NCBI GenBank assembly: GCA_947623795.1
Contig: CANQHS010000007.1
Coordinates: 1 to 23,106 of the forward strand
DNA: 23,106 nt
Source: an uncultured Clostridia bacterium
Lineage (GTDB): Bacteria; Bacillota; Clostridia; Christensenellales; UBA1242
Direction of reading: 5' to 3'
Under the pieces are notes generated by a model. That model had not been told where the DNA came from, made no database searches, and saw only the letters and a program-made list of their open reading frames with translations. Of the stretch, positions 1 to 8,080 are shown piece by piece (position 1 is the stretch's first letter; each line of letters starts with the position of its first letter). A program made the position numbers and the translations under genes.

Positions 1-1306
1 GATTGCCAACAAAGGTCATGTGCCTACAAATGTTGTAACGCTCGCTATATGGGCGTGCGTTTTGCACCACTTGATAGTTTATGTAGTTTTGCATTAGCAG
101 TTTAACCTTATTTAGTCCTATTAGCGAATTTAATTCTTGCATTCCGTTTTCTTGCGGCTTGGCATCCATCTTTTTAATTTCTCGCCCAACAAAGGCGGAA
201 TATTGTGGATAAAGCGTAGTTTTAATATACTTTTTATACCAGTCATCGTAAATTGCCTGAAGCTCGCTAATTTCGTAATCTTTGTCCTTTTCAATCAACT
301 CCACAAGGCCAACAGGTTCGCTTATAAATTTATCTTTAACAACATCCAACATTATTTGTTGTGCCCGTTCATTTCTTAACAAAGTTTCTTTTGCTTCTAT
401 AAACACTAAATCGTCCAGATTCCGTTTTAAAAAGTCAACTTGATAGCGATTGCTCGTATTTGCACGAATTATAGCAATTGTCTTATTGGCATACTTTTTT
501 ATTTTTTTACAAAATTTAACCGCAATCTCCTCTTCTTCTGTGTATTTGCCATTTTCTTCTATGTTTAAATCGACATTTAGAACTAATAACCCACCTTCAT
601 TTATGCTAAACAGTCGCTCCAATTCGGAATATGGACAATGATGACAGGTCCAAACATTGACATTGCAAATTGTATATTTATTTCGAATAATCCTATTATT
701 GCTATATAGACTTTTGGCCAAAAGCTCCACCGAGCGTTCAAAAGTTTTGGGATCGTCAATCATCAAAAAATAGTGCACCGGCACAGCAAAACAATTATTC
801 TTGTTTTTGGCATAAATTCTTTTTATTTCGTCTTGCAAATCAGTTATTGGCAAAGATTTGCATATTTTCAGTGCTTCAGTTTTATTAATCGTGTCTTGCA
901 GTTTTATCTCTTTATAATCTATGCCGCTCCCATTAAGATTAAAAGCACCCTCTATTTCTCTCTTTTGCGGAAAATAATAGCATAAATTGTTCAAATCAAA
1001 ACTAAACATTGTGTATGTTATTTCTTCTTTTTCAATAGAAGTATAGCTAATATTTAAAAATTTAATTAATTCATCAAAGCCGATATCCACACAATCAAGA
1101 TCATAAATACTGCCAGAATAGACCATATCAAAGATATAATATTCTTCGTCTATTTTGTACAAAAAAACAAACAAATCTTTTTGCATAAAATTTTTGCAAT
1201 AGTATGTGCATTTCTCCGCCAACTTACTATGTGTGCTGCGCATTTCGTCTTCTGTATTAAATGTTACAACATTCTTAGCTTTGCACTTAAATTTATAAAA
1301 TATCAT
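1..1306 (-). CDS. AAA ATPase, CbxX/CfqX (SpoVK-like) family, 5' part only (cut by window edge)
   Basis: An open minus-strand frame runs from an ATG at 1306 (GGAGGAAT just upstream) to the left edge, giving 435 codons with no stop. The last visible residues match the start of a CbxX/CfqX AAA module: ELNSLIGLNKVK, then NYINYQVVQNAR, then RHMTFVGN, where NPGTGKT (Walker A) is expected next; the first base of the next codon is C, as proline requires. Upstream, about residues 250-330 (GGLLVLNVDL, then TIAIIRANTSNRYQ) look like a degenerate first AAA domain, and a WTCHHCP cysteine/histidine cluster precedes it. The first ~200 residues are not recognised. Two-AAA proteins of this type are usually predicted remodelling ATPases; the substrate is unknown. 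Family call is secure, function is not. Confidence 0.8.
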   Translation of the reverse strand, partial: MIFYKFKCKAKNVVTFNTEDEMRSTHSKLAEKCTYYCKNFMQKDLFVFLYKIDEEYYIFDMVYSGSIYDLDCVDIGFDELIKFLNISYTSIEKEEITYTMFSFDLNNLCYYFPQKREIEGAFNLNGSGIDYKEIKLQDTINKTEALKICKSLPITDLQDEIKRIYAKNKNNCFAVPVHYFLMIDDPKTFERSVELLAKSLYSNNRIIRNKYTICNVNVWTCHHCPYSELERLFSINEGGLLVLNVDLNIEENGKYTEEEEIAVKFCKKIKKYANKTIAIIRANTSNRYQVDFLKRNLDDLVFIEAKETLLRNERAQQIMLDVVKDKFISEPVGLVELIEKDKDYEISELQAIYDDWYKKYIKTTLYPQYSAFVGREIKKMDAKPQENGMQELNSLIGLNKVKLLMQNYINYQVVQNARPYSERYNICRHMTFVGN

Positions 1307-1344
1307 AATTCCTCCTATTTGCTGACTTAATAATATCAAAGTGT

Positions 1345-1390
1345 ATGTACAAAAAACGGTACATCGAATACGCATTAAAATATTCGAATA
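1345..1390. promoter_or_regulatory. Two adjacent dyads upstream of the AAA ATPase gene
   Basis: ATGTAC and GTACAT arms (6 bp, 8-nt spacer, 1345-1364) are followed directly by CGAATA and TATTCG arms (1365-1386), and the second arm lies in the palindrome TATTCGAATA. They lie 40-85 bp upstream of the ATPase start on the minus strand, where operators are common. No clear -35/-10 pair could be assigned, so a regulatory role is only inferred. Confidence 0.3.
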
Positions 1391-1433
1391 GATTTGAAAA
1401 TGAAAAAGATGTGCAAAAAAAGCGCCAATATTG

Positions 1434-1446
1434 TTAACAGTGTTAA
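1434..1446. promoter_or_regulatory. Short palindrome between the hypothetical and the AAA gene
   Basis: TTAACA-G-TGTTAA is a 6-bp perfect dyad around one central base, ten bases past the stop of the 162-residue gene. It has no U-run, so it is a weak terminator candidate; it could be a regulator site for the downstream ATPase gene. Function is not determined. Confidence 0.25.
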
Positions 1447-1456
1447 ATTAATAAAT

Positions 1457-1945
1457 TTATTTCTCTTCAGTGTTGTCGGCTGTTAAATTTGATAGAGCCA
1501 AGTCTCCACAATAAAATGTTTTTGCCCTAACTTTGCCAAAGCAAGAAAAGTGCTCCGTCATTACCATATCGCAGTCCAATTCTTTGTTTATGTATAGTTT
1601 ATCCAAGCAATGCACCTTTTTTGTTTTTATCTTATCGCACAAAATGTTGTTGCTATCAACGTAAGGTGAGGTTATATTTTTAGCATATATATTATCAGCA
1701 ACAAGTTCTTTTTCGCTAAAAATATCGCCATCAGCCAATATCCATGGAATATAATTTTCATCTTTAAATGTGATATTTTTGGCGATTAAAACCTTATCAT
1801 ATTTGTTTTCACCCAAAAATTCAACTTTGCAATTTATGGTTAAATCATCATCAAATTGCATAACCCAACCTTTTTTGTTGGTGTTTTCAACAACTTTTAA
1901 TTTCATATTTTGGGTTAATTCTTTTTTATTATTAATAATTATCAT
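1457..1945 (-). CDS. Hypothetical protein with beta-helix-like repeats (162 aa)
   Basis: The ATG start is preceded by GAGGAG at good spacing. The protein is soluble, with no signal peptide or membrane segment. After an N-terminal ~35 residues it shows short, loosely repeated strands with alternating hydrophobic and polar residues (for example VADNIYAKNI, CDKIKTKKVHC, KVRAKTFYC), a pattern typical of right-handed beta-helix or bactofilin/polymer-forming folds. It has five cysteines. It lies between the SAM-riboswitch gene (upstream) and the AAA ATPase (150 bp downstream) on the same strand and could be co-transcribed with either. No family could be named; the fold assignment is inference from the residue pattern. 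Confidence 0.65.
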   Translation of the reverse strand: MIIINNKKELTQNMKLKVVENTNKKGWVMQFDDDLTINCKVEFLGENKYDKVLIAKNITFKDENYIPWILADGDIFSEKELVADNIYAKNITSPYVDSNNILCDKIKTKKVHCLDKLYINKELDCDMVMTEHFSCFGKVRAKTFYCGDLALSNLTADNTEEK

Positions 1946-2041
1946 TTTCTCCTCTATATCGTCTGATTTTACAAACTTTCTAACATTTTTGCAACAAGTT
2001 TATAGCAAGATTTTTCTCTAATTGCCTAATTTGTTTTTTGT

Positions 2042-2335
2042 CTAAACGTCTAGGCTGTTTTTGAGGTCGGATTCCAACAGTTTTTTAAAATCAATTTTGC
2101 GCGGCTCGTTTTTTGCTTTTCCGAACCAGCACCACATTGAAACAAATCCAAGTTGCCCATCTTTGTTGATGCCCATATGGTGGCCAATTTGATCCTTATC
2201 AACATTTATTTCGTCCCCGTTCATCCATCTGCAGCCATTGTCTTTTGCAAACTGCAAAAAGGCCTTGAAATCCTCCTGCCAAATGTCGAACCAGACATGT
2301 TTGTCTTTTTTCATAATTTCTTTTAAACTTTTCAT
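2042..2335 (-). CDS. Orphan 97-aa protein controlled by a SAM-I riboswitch
   Basis: The start is set at the ATG at 2335 because AAAAGGAG lies just upstream; the frame stays open further upstream but there it runs through the riboswitch, so the longer reading is an artefact. The product is small, soluble, aromatic and rich in tryptophan (VWFDIW, CRWMNGDEI, MWCWFG), with a conserved-looking GHHMGINKDGQLGF segment near the middle. No signal peptide or membrane span is present. I do not recognise the family. S-box control normally marks genes of methionine/cysteine/SAM synthesis or transport, so a link to that metabolism is the natural hypothesis, but nothing in the protein confirms it. The next minus-strand gene is 96 bp downstream. 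Confidence 0.8.
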   Translation of the reverse strand: MKSLKEIMKKDKHVWFDIWQEDFKAFLQFAKDNGCRWMNGDEINVDKDQIGHHMGINKDGQLGFVSMWCWFGKAKNEPRKIDFKKLLESDLKNSLDV

Positions 2336-2372
2336 AAAAACTCCTTTTAAATTCCCATGAAAAGCGTAAAAG

Positions 2373-2398
2373 AAAAATCCCATCGTTACGATGAGATT
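2373..2398 (-). terminator. Riboswitch expression-platform terminator
   Basis: On the minus strand ATCTCATCG-TAA-CGATGGGAT forms a 9-bp stem (one G-U pair) with a 3-nt loop, followed by a run of five U. It lies between the SAM-I aptamer and the Shine-Dalgarno of the 97-aa gene. The right arm repeats a sequence found in the aptamer's P1 region, the usual design for terminator/antiterminator switching. Confidence 0.85.
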
Positions 2399-2408
2399 CT
2401 TATCGACA

Positions 2409-2500
2409 CATAAATCCCATCGTTCAGACTTTAGCACCTTACAAACGCAGGTTGCTGTGGAATCAACGGGTCTGTCCCTCCGCCACTCTTCATGGTTATG
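2409..2500 (-). ncRNA. SAM-I (S-box) riboswitch aptamer
   Basis: The minus strand carries the S-box core in order: GAGGGACAGACCCGTTGA (P2 and kink-turn region), CAGCAACC, then AAGGTGCTAAAGTCTG. P1 closes the structure: CATAA-CCAT at the 5' side (2492-2500) pairs with ATGG-GAT-TTATG at the 3' side (2409-2420), leaving a short bulge. This class binds S-adenosylmethionine and in Bacillota usually turns transcription off when SAM is abundant. Promoter, aptamer, terminator and coding start are collinear, so an OFF switch for the 97-aa gene is expected. Confidence 0.92.
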
Positions 2501-2505
2501 CTTTT

Positions 2506-2534
2506 ATTTTACACTATTTTTGTTTTTTTGTCAA
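2506..2534 (-). promoter_or_regulatory. Promoter of the SAM-riboswitch transcript
   Basis: Minus strand TTGACA, 17-bp spacer, TAAAAT. Transcription would start at about 2499, at the first base of the riboswitch P1 stem. Confidence 0.85.
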
Positions 2535-2670
2535 GTTAATTTCACTAAAATTTGAATTTGTTTTGTTTAATCAAGTTTTGGCTTTTTATTTTTGCTACAT
2601 CCTAAATCTTTTATTTGTTCTAAAATTTTTCTCGCCGCTTTATCGGTTGTGTTTACTAGCCAAAATAAGT

Positions 2671-3930
2671 TTACAATATGTAGAATAGCATATCTTCAAC
2701 GCAAAGGATTAGTGCTAACACGATTATAGGAATTGCGATTGCCGCTTTTGGCTTGTTCTTTTTTATGAGCATTCTAAACAACAACACAAGCACGGAAATA
2801 AACAACGCTGCCCCCACCAGGCCCAATTGATATATCATTGAAAGATAGGCATTGTGTGCGCTATAAGATGACAGCGCTGGTGCGCCAAGCCCGCGTCCAA
2901 AAATGAACTGCACTGGGTGATGCACAAGATATGTGCAAGTTTCAACCCACAAATCAAATCTATGCGTTGTGATAATATTCATCACATCGGCAAATGTTTT
3001 GCAATCCTTTAAGCCGCCAAAGAATCTATCGTACATGACAAAGAAGATTTTTGGATATATAATAAAGGCCATCAAAACGAGCAGCGCGAAAATCAATGTT
3101 ATAATCAAAGTCTTTTTCCAATTTAGTTTTAAAAGCCAAATAAATAGCGACAAAAGCACCACGCACAAAATGATGAGATATGTTTTGGAGAGTGTTAAGC
3201 AACCAGCAATTGCGGTTAACACAAACAAAATTATGTACGGAACTTTTTTCTTGCTTACAATTATGAAATATGCCAACGCGGCGATAAGAATTTCGCAAGC
3301 GAGCGCCAACACATTAGTTTGCCTAAATAGGGCTGCAAATCTAAACGAGGAATCGCCAAAAGATAGCGTCATAACAGACTTCAAATATGGCGAAATGTAA
3401 TATGTTAGCGTCATCACGCAAGAAATCAAAATTGTGATTGCCAAAACTTTTATGTTCTTTTCAAAATCGAACACATCCGGCTTTCTAACCAGCATAAAAA
3501 TTGCCAAAAACAAGAATAGGAACAAACAAATTTTAAAGAAAACATTAAAATTATAATTTCCAATTGGTAGCAAGCAATAAACGAACAAGCCGAGCATTAC
3601 AAAGAGCAAAGATATGTCGAGTTTGCCCTTTTCTTTGAAGAAATAAATGCCATAAAATTTGACAACATAAATCAAAATGCAAGCAAAATATAAAATTGTG
3701 CTTACTCTAACTTGATTTTGCCAATATAACAGACAATATGGTAAAGAATAGATTACATAAGAAAAGCCATTTTTTAAATCGTCAAACAAAATAAATATGA
3801 GAAGAAATGCAAAAGCCACATACGCAAATTGCCCGCAAAAGCAATTGATGAAAAACATCAATGTTAAAATTGCATATGGTATGTATGGTTTAAATTTTAG
3901 ATATAATTTATTGATCTTGTTTTCGGTCAT
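2671..3930 (-). CDS. O-antigen ligase / polymerase family membrane protein (Wzy/WaaL-like)
   Basis: A 419-residue polytopic protein with about ten to twelve hydrophobic spans. The diagnostic region is late: FRFAALFRQTNVLAL (196-210), THRFDLWVETCTYL, then FGRGLG (344-349) and SAHNAYLSMIYQLGLVGA (357-374), the usual pattern of the O-antigen ligase/Wzy superfamily with its long external loop and conserved R and H. It would polymerise or transfer undecaprenyl-linked glycan at the outer face of the membrane. The ATG at 3930 was preferred over the upstream GTG because AAAGGTG then serves as the Shine-Dalgarno nine bases away. The start overlaps the sugar transferase end by 23 bp, implying translational coupling. 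Whether it is a polymerase or a ligase cannot be decided. Confidence 0.88.
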   Translation of the reverse strand: MTENKINKLYLKFKPYIPYAILTLMFFINCFCGQFAYVAFAFLLIFILFDDLKNGFSYVIYSLPYCLLYWQNQVRVSTILYFACILIYVVKFYGIYFFKEKGKLDISLLFVMLGLFVYCLLPIGNYNFNVFFKICLFLFLFLAIFMLVRKPDVFDFEKNIKVLAITILISCVMTLTYYISPYLKSVMTLSFGDSSFRFAALFRQTNVLALACEILIAALAYFIIVSKKKVPYIILFVLTAIAGCLTLSKTYLIILCVVLLSLFIWLLKLNWKKTLIITLIFALLVLMAFIIYPKIFFVMYDRFFGGLKDCKTFADVMNIITTHRFDLWVETCTYLVHHPVQFIFGRGLGAPALSSYSAHNAYLSMIYQLGLVGAALFISVLVLLFRMLIKKNKPKAAIAIPIIVLALILCVEDMLFYIL

Positions 3931-4684
3931 TTTCGTTGTCACCTTTTCTTAATTCGGAGTTGTATTTAATAATGCCTTTTTCTAAGATAATTTTTTCAGC
4001 TTCATTTAGTCCTTTTTCATACTGCTCTTTCGAGATTTGATTTGTTCTTAGCAAATAGTCGGAATAATAATAATCTCGTTTTATGTTGCCGGCGTATGAG
4101 GTGTTGGATTTAAACACAAAGCCGATAGTTTTGAATATGATTTTAACATCACCCCAAAAGGTTATTCTTTGAGCGTAATCATATTCAATTTTAAAAATTT
4201 CTTCCCAGCTTGCGGCATCCCTCGCTCCGCCAACTTGTGCGGGACCGGTCAAGCCCGGACGAACAGAATATGCCTTTAAGACTTCTTGATCATAAAACAC
4301 CATGTCTTTCACCAATCTAGGCCTTGGGCCAACAATGCTCATGTCGCCCTTTAAGATGTTCCAAAGTTGAGGGAGTTCGTCAATGCTAAGTTTGCGAATA
4401 AATTTTCCCCACTTAGTAATCCTTTGTTCGTCTGGCAAAGGGTTGCCATCCTTGTCCACCGCGTTGGTCATGCTTCTAAACTTGTAAAGCTTGAAAATTT
4501 TTCCATTTCTGCCTGGCCTATATTGAGCAAAAATAACGTTCCCCTTTAGCACAATTTTGGAAACGATTGCAACAATTAAAAACAGCGGAGATAATATAAT
4601 TAACGCCAAAAGCGATAAAACTATGTCAAAGAAGCGTTTAAAAAACAATTCGTATAATGTTTTTCTTTTTTTCTTTTGCTCCAT
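3908..4684 (-). CDS. Initiating undecaprenyl-phosphate sugar-1-phosphate transferase
   Basis: A 258-residue bacterial sugar transferase (monotopic PGT, WcaJ/EpsL-like). It has an N-terminal membrane segment (about 16-46, preceded by KRFFD), then RPGRNGKIFKLYKFRSM (56-72), LSIDELPQLWNILKGDMSIVGPRP (catalytic DE within it, 99-122) and VRPGLTGPAQV (141-151). It transfers a sugar phosphate to the lipid carrier and so starts polysaccharide or glycoprotein glycan synthesis. The ATG at 4684 is chosen over a TTG six bases upstream because AAGGA sits nine bases before the ATG. A charged C-terminal tail of about 45 residues exceeds the usual core. It forms a two-gene operon with the O-antigen-ligase-like gene. 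Confidence 0.93.
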   Translation of the reverse strand: MEQKKKRKTLYELFFKRFFDIVLSLLALIILSPLFLIVAIVSKIVLKGNVIFAQYRPGRNGKIFKLYKFRSMTNAVDKDGNPLPDEQRITKWGKFIRKLSIDELPQLWNILKGDMSIVGPRPRLVKDMVFYDQEVLKAYSVRPGLTGPAQVGGARDAASWEEIFKIEYDYAQRITFWGDVKIIFKTIGFVFKSNTSYAGNIKRDYYYSDYLLRTNQISKEQYEKGLNEAEKIILEKGIIKYNSELRKGDNENDRKQDQ

Positions 4685-4713
4685 AAACAAAATTCCTTTT
4701 ATGTAACGATAAG

Positions 4714-4742
4714 ATTATATCACACATAAAAGAAATTTTCAA
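4714..4742 (-). promoter_or_regulatory. Promoter of the sugar transferase operon
   Basis: Minus strand TTGAAA, 17 bp, TATAAT, with TGA directly before the -10 (extended -10). The predicted leader is only about 20 nt. This is the strongest promoter sequence seen in the window. Confidence 0.85.
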
Positions 4743-4761
4743 GGGAAAAACGAGAAAACTC

Positions 4762-5109
4762 CTAAATTTTCGCTTTCAAAGTTTTGTTGACATAAATAAT
4801 TTCTGCTTCGTTAAATTTTAATTTTTTTAGTTTCATAAATAAATTTGAATAAATCTCATCAATCTCTTGCTTCTTTTTAGGGAAATCAAAATTAAGATAG
4901 TCAACTTCAACCGCGTTCAACTCTTGTTTCAATTTTAAAAAAGAAAAGTTCATAAGCCCAATTTTGAAAAATAAATTTTCATAGACATCGCATAGATTGT
5001 TCGTGTAATCATAAAATTGCATATAAAAATTATTATTTTTAAATGTCTTTTTTGTTAAAAATAATTTTATATAGTCGTCAATCAAGGATAATTTTATTTT
5101 ATTTTTCAA
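4762..5109 (-). CDS. Hypothetical protein (115 aa)
   Basis: The frame starts at a TTG at 5109 with TTGAGG five bases upstream, an acceptable non-ATG start for this genome type. The product is rich in lysine, phenylalanine and asparagine, probably helical, with no signal peptide, membrane span or recognisable motif. It lies between the VirB4 terminator and the sugar transferase promoter. The local DNA is very AT-rich, so a chance frame cannot be excluded; the ribosome site is the main support. Confidence 0.45.
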   Translation of the reverse strand: MKNKIKLSLIDDYIKLFLTKKTFKNNNFYMQFYDYTNNLCDVYENLFFKIGLMNFSFLKLKQELNAVEVDYLNFDFPKKKQEIDEIYSNLFMKLKKLKFNEAEIIYVNKTLKAKI

Positions 5110-5260
5110 TTTGACCTCAAAAAAATATTTGCCAAAATAATTGGAATTTAAAATACAAAAAATTTTTTATTTTTTTGTAAAATTTTTAAATTTTTTGTAT
5201 TTTTATAGTTAATTTTATTAAATTTTGAGGTTTTTTATTACAATTTTAAAAATTTTTAAG

Positions 5261-5289
5261 AAAAAAAACGAACTCGATTTTGAGTTCGT
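5261..5289 (-). terminator. Terminator after the virB6-virB4 unit
   Basis: Directly after the VirB4 stop codon the minus strand reads ACGAACTC-AAAATC-GAGTTCGT followed by T7-8: an 8-bp perfect stem with a 6-nt loop and a U-run. The ~150 bp beyond it, to the next gene, are almost pure A/T without further recognisable sites. Confidence 0.93.
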
Positions 5290-5290
5290 C

Positions 5291-8056
5291 TTATCCGCGT
5301 CTGCCTTCGCCCATAAGTTCACGCACAACGTCAAATGCGATGATATCCACAAATTGCCTATCCATTGGGCTTGAGATGAAGAACGCTCGCCCACGAGGAG
5401 CAGTAACAATGCCCTCTTGCTCGCGCTTGTTGATTCCGCCCGCAGATTTATAAAGTTCAAGCAAGTCCGCCATATCGTTTGGCGCCATTTGCAAAATCAT
5501 GCTGTATTGGCAAGCGTTGATGACTGCTGCCGAACGGCGTTGAATTTCTGGCGTGCCTAAGAAGTCTTTTATGTTTTGCGTGATGACAATTTGCATACCT
5601 TGATATTTACGAATACGTTTTGCCATTTCCGCCATAAAGTTAAGCGCAACTGGACTGTCTGGGTCGATGAACATATGCGCTTCGTCCACCGCAATGACAA
5701 CTTGGCGCTTAATGTCGTTGCCCGTGCGTTCATAATATTGCTCGTTAAATCGCTTATTGTTAATGATTTCGTTGTTAAGATATTTGAACACCAACAACAT
5801 TTGTGCGTTGGCAAGCCTGTTGTTTTTGCTTGCAAACAAGGTTTGGAAGTTAAATGTAATCAAATTTTCATCCGTCAAAATTGATGTTGGCCCGTTCCAC
5901 AAATCGCTATTTCTGCCGCCCGTTGCAAATTTTTGAATATATGTTTCCAAAATGAGCAAATTGTTTCTATAAAACTCGTCTTTCACAGTTTTAAGTTTCT
6001 TTTGAATCAATGCGAATAGGTCATCAAATATAGGATAATCTTCCGCTTTCAATTTTGCGATGTTAGTTTTTTCGTTAATGCCTTTTTTGTTGTAAAGTTC
6101 AACCACAAGCGTGTTGAGCGTTTCAAACGCGTCCGAACTTATGCCTTCCAAAATTGCGCGGAAGAATTGTTCCAAGAATTGAAGGTGGGTGAAGAAGGTT
6201 TTGTTGTTGCCCTTGTCCACCATTTCGTCAATGCTGACATCATCTATATTGTCCGCATCGTTAAATGCGTCCAAATCCTCCAATGCAGCCATGATATGGA
6301 ACGGGTTAATGATTCCGCTCTTGTTCGTGCCTACATCGATAATTTTTCCGCCCAAGTTTTTAGTCATGACTTCATATTCGTTTTCAGGGTCGAGGATGTA
6401 CATTTTTGTTCGGTCTGCCGCAAGGTTTGTCAAAATTGTTTTGGTGGCATAAGATTTACCCGAACCTGACTTTCCAACAATCATCATGTTGGAGTTAATA
6501 CGCCCCGAAATTGAATCCCTTGTGAAGAAGTCCACAAACACAGGATAACCGCTGGCGGTCGATTGCCCTATGCAGAATCCGGCTGGGTCTTGCATAAGCG
6601 AATCCACCATAGGAAAACTTGCCGCGATTGTGGTTGACGGCATGCTGCGATAATAAGATTTTAATGTATCAATTCGATTTATGCTGGACGACACAAATGC
6701 GTCCACTTGCCTACCAAACAAGTCGCTATATTTAAAGCCATATTGCTTTAAAACGCTGCGCACTTCTTTTCGATATTCTTCCTCCACCCTAAGATGAATT
6801 GAAACATCATAAAGTTGTTCGTTGTTTGTTTTTAGGTCCTTAAGCAAGTTGTTGAGCGAATCGATGTCCGCTTCCTTTTCAATGACCTCACTGCTTCGAT
6901 AAGTTCGGTCGAGTTTGGCTTCCTTTTCCATAACCGCGCGGTCGATAACTTTTTCGCCCTTTTCCTTGTCCACCGGCATGATGTTCATAATAACACGCGT
7001 TCCCGGTTGCGAAAAGATTGGATATGCCCAACCATTGCCCACTTCAAGCGGATAGTTGGAGATTATCATTTGCTTGTATGGTTGCTTGTCGATTTCAACG
7101 CGCGCAACTTTAAAGTCCACCCTCTCTGGCATAACCCAACTTCCAAGCTGACTTGGCGGGATGCCATCGATTTCCTTTTCCATATAAACGGATTCATAGT
7201 TCGATTTCAAGAAACTTATAAGGTCATTTTCAGTCAAAATATGTGATGTTATGTGATATTGCCCGGCAGAGAGGTCGTTCACAATGCCAATTGCTGTGTC
7301 TTCCAACGCAGATTTGTCCATGCCATACAAAACCAAATAGAAGTGGTCTTGCAAAATTGGCTCTGCCTTAATCGCGTTGTTTAGCCTTGCAACACGCTCA
7401 CGGAAGATGAGCGAACGGGCGTCCATTTCTTGCATGTTGTATTGCCCTTGCTCATAAAGTTCGTTTAAAAGAGCATATTTGATATCGTCATTTTTCAAAA
7501 ACACATCAAACTGCATCGGCTTAACCGTCTTAACCAAACTCGCCCGCTGGTATTGCGAAATTCGCTTTAATGCTCGGCTGAAAGTGTTGATGAGCGAATC
7601 TTGAGCGTCTTCTTGCATAAGGTCCATCGCCACCGGCTGCATCTCAATAACCATGCCCGAATATTCGCCAAAATTGATAAATTTTCCCACATCTATGCTC
7701 AAAAATGGAGTCAACTTTTTCATGGATGTGTAGCCGCGCTCTTTTTTCTTGTCGTCCGCACGCCTATGCTTAGGATTTAGATATTTTTTAGGGAATGCCG
7801 CAAACCTAATTATGAGGACAATTGAACTATACAGCCTAACGCCCTCGTCAATCGGCAGATACATAACCACGCTTATCGCAAGCCAGCCAATAAGCGCATA
7901 CCAGCGATAGTCCGTTCCGCCAATTTTGAAAAGGTTGCTGGCGATAATGACAATGGCAAAAATGAGGCAAATAACGAAAAGAATTATATCGCCCAAAGTT
8001 ATATTTCTAATAAATTCAGTTTTAACCCGCGTTTTCCCGGGAATATATCTAACCAT
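5291..8056 (-). CDS. VirB4-like T4SS ATPase with N-terminal VirB3/PrgI-like membrane domain
   Basis: A 921-residue protein. The N-terminus has two hydrophobic spans (about 21-43 and 50-68) and a basic cytosolic turn, as in PrgI/VirB3 proteins, followed by the VirB4 N-domain and the AAA+ motor. Walker A is GKSGSGKS (528-535) and Walker B is VVIAVDEAH (about 786-794); MAKRIRKYQGMQIVITQN follows, typical of the VirB4/TraC family. VirB4 energises assembly and substrate transfer in type IV secretion. AAAGGGG precedes the ATG. It lies 24 bp after the VirB6-like gene and is probably co-transcribed with it. The domain order resembles the conjugation ATPases of mycoplasma and Bacillota ICEs. Family call is secure. 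Confidence 0.95.
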   Translation of the reverse strand: MVRYIPGKTRVKTEFIRNITLGDIILFVICLIFAIVIIASNLFKIGGTDYRWYALIGWLAISVVMYLPIDEGVRLYSSIVLIIRFAAFPKKYLNPKHRRADDKKKERGYTSMKKLTPFLSIDVGKFINFGEYSGMVIEMQPVAMDLMQEDAQDSLINTFSRALKRISQYQRASLVKTVKPMQFDVFLKNDDIKYALLNELYEQGQYNMQEMDARSLIFRERVARLNNAIKAEPILQDHFYLVLYGMDKSALEDTAIGIVNDLSAGQYHITSHILTENDLISFLKSNYESVYMEKEIDGIPPSQLGSWVMPERVDFKVARVEIDKQPYKQMIISNYPLEVGNGWAYPIFSQPGTRVIMNIMPVDKEKGEKVIDRAVMEKEAKLDRTYRSSEVIEKEADIDSLNNLLKDLKTNNEQLYDVSIHLRVEEEYRKEVRSVLKQYGFKYSDLFGRQVDAFVSSSINRIDTLKSYYRSMPSTTIAASFPMVDSLMQDPAGFCIGQSTASGYPVFVDFFTRDSISGRINSNMMIVGKSGSGKSYATKTILTNLAADRTKMYILDPENEYEVMTKNLGGKIIDVGTNKSGIINPFHIMAALEDLDAFNDADNIDDVSIDEMVDKGNNKTFFTHLQFLEQFFRAILEGISSDAFETLNTLVVELYNKKGINEKTNIAKLKAEDYPIFDDLFALIQKKLKTVKDEFYRNNLLILETYIQKFATGGRNSDLWNGPTSILTDENLITFNFQTLFASKNNRLANAQMLLVFKYLNNEIINNKRFNEQYYERTGNDIKRQVVIAVDEAHMFIDPDSPVALNFMAEMAKRIRKYQGMQIVITQNIKDFLGTPEIQRRSAAVINACQYSMILQMAPNDMADLLELYKSAGGINKREQEGIVTAPRGRAFFISSPMDRQFVDIIAFDVVRELMGEGRRG

Positions 8057-8080
8057 TTTTACCCCTTTTGCACCTAAATT

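Noticed and set aside
2336..2437. Upstream extension of the 97-aa gene frame to 131 residues
   Set aside because: The extra codons lie in the riboswitch aptamer and terminator; the downstream ATG has a clear ribosome site.
2933..3400. 155-codon plus-strand frame
   Set aside because: Antisense to the O-antigen-ligase-like gene, which has clear family motifs; no ribosome site.
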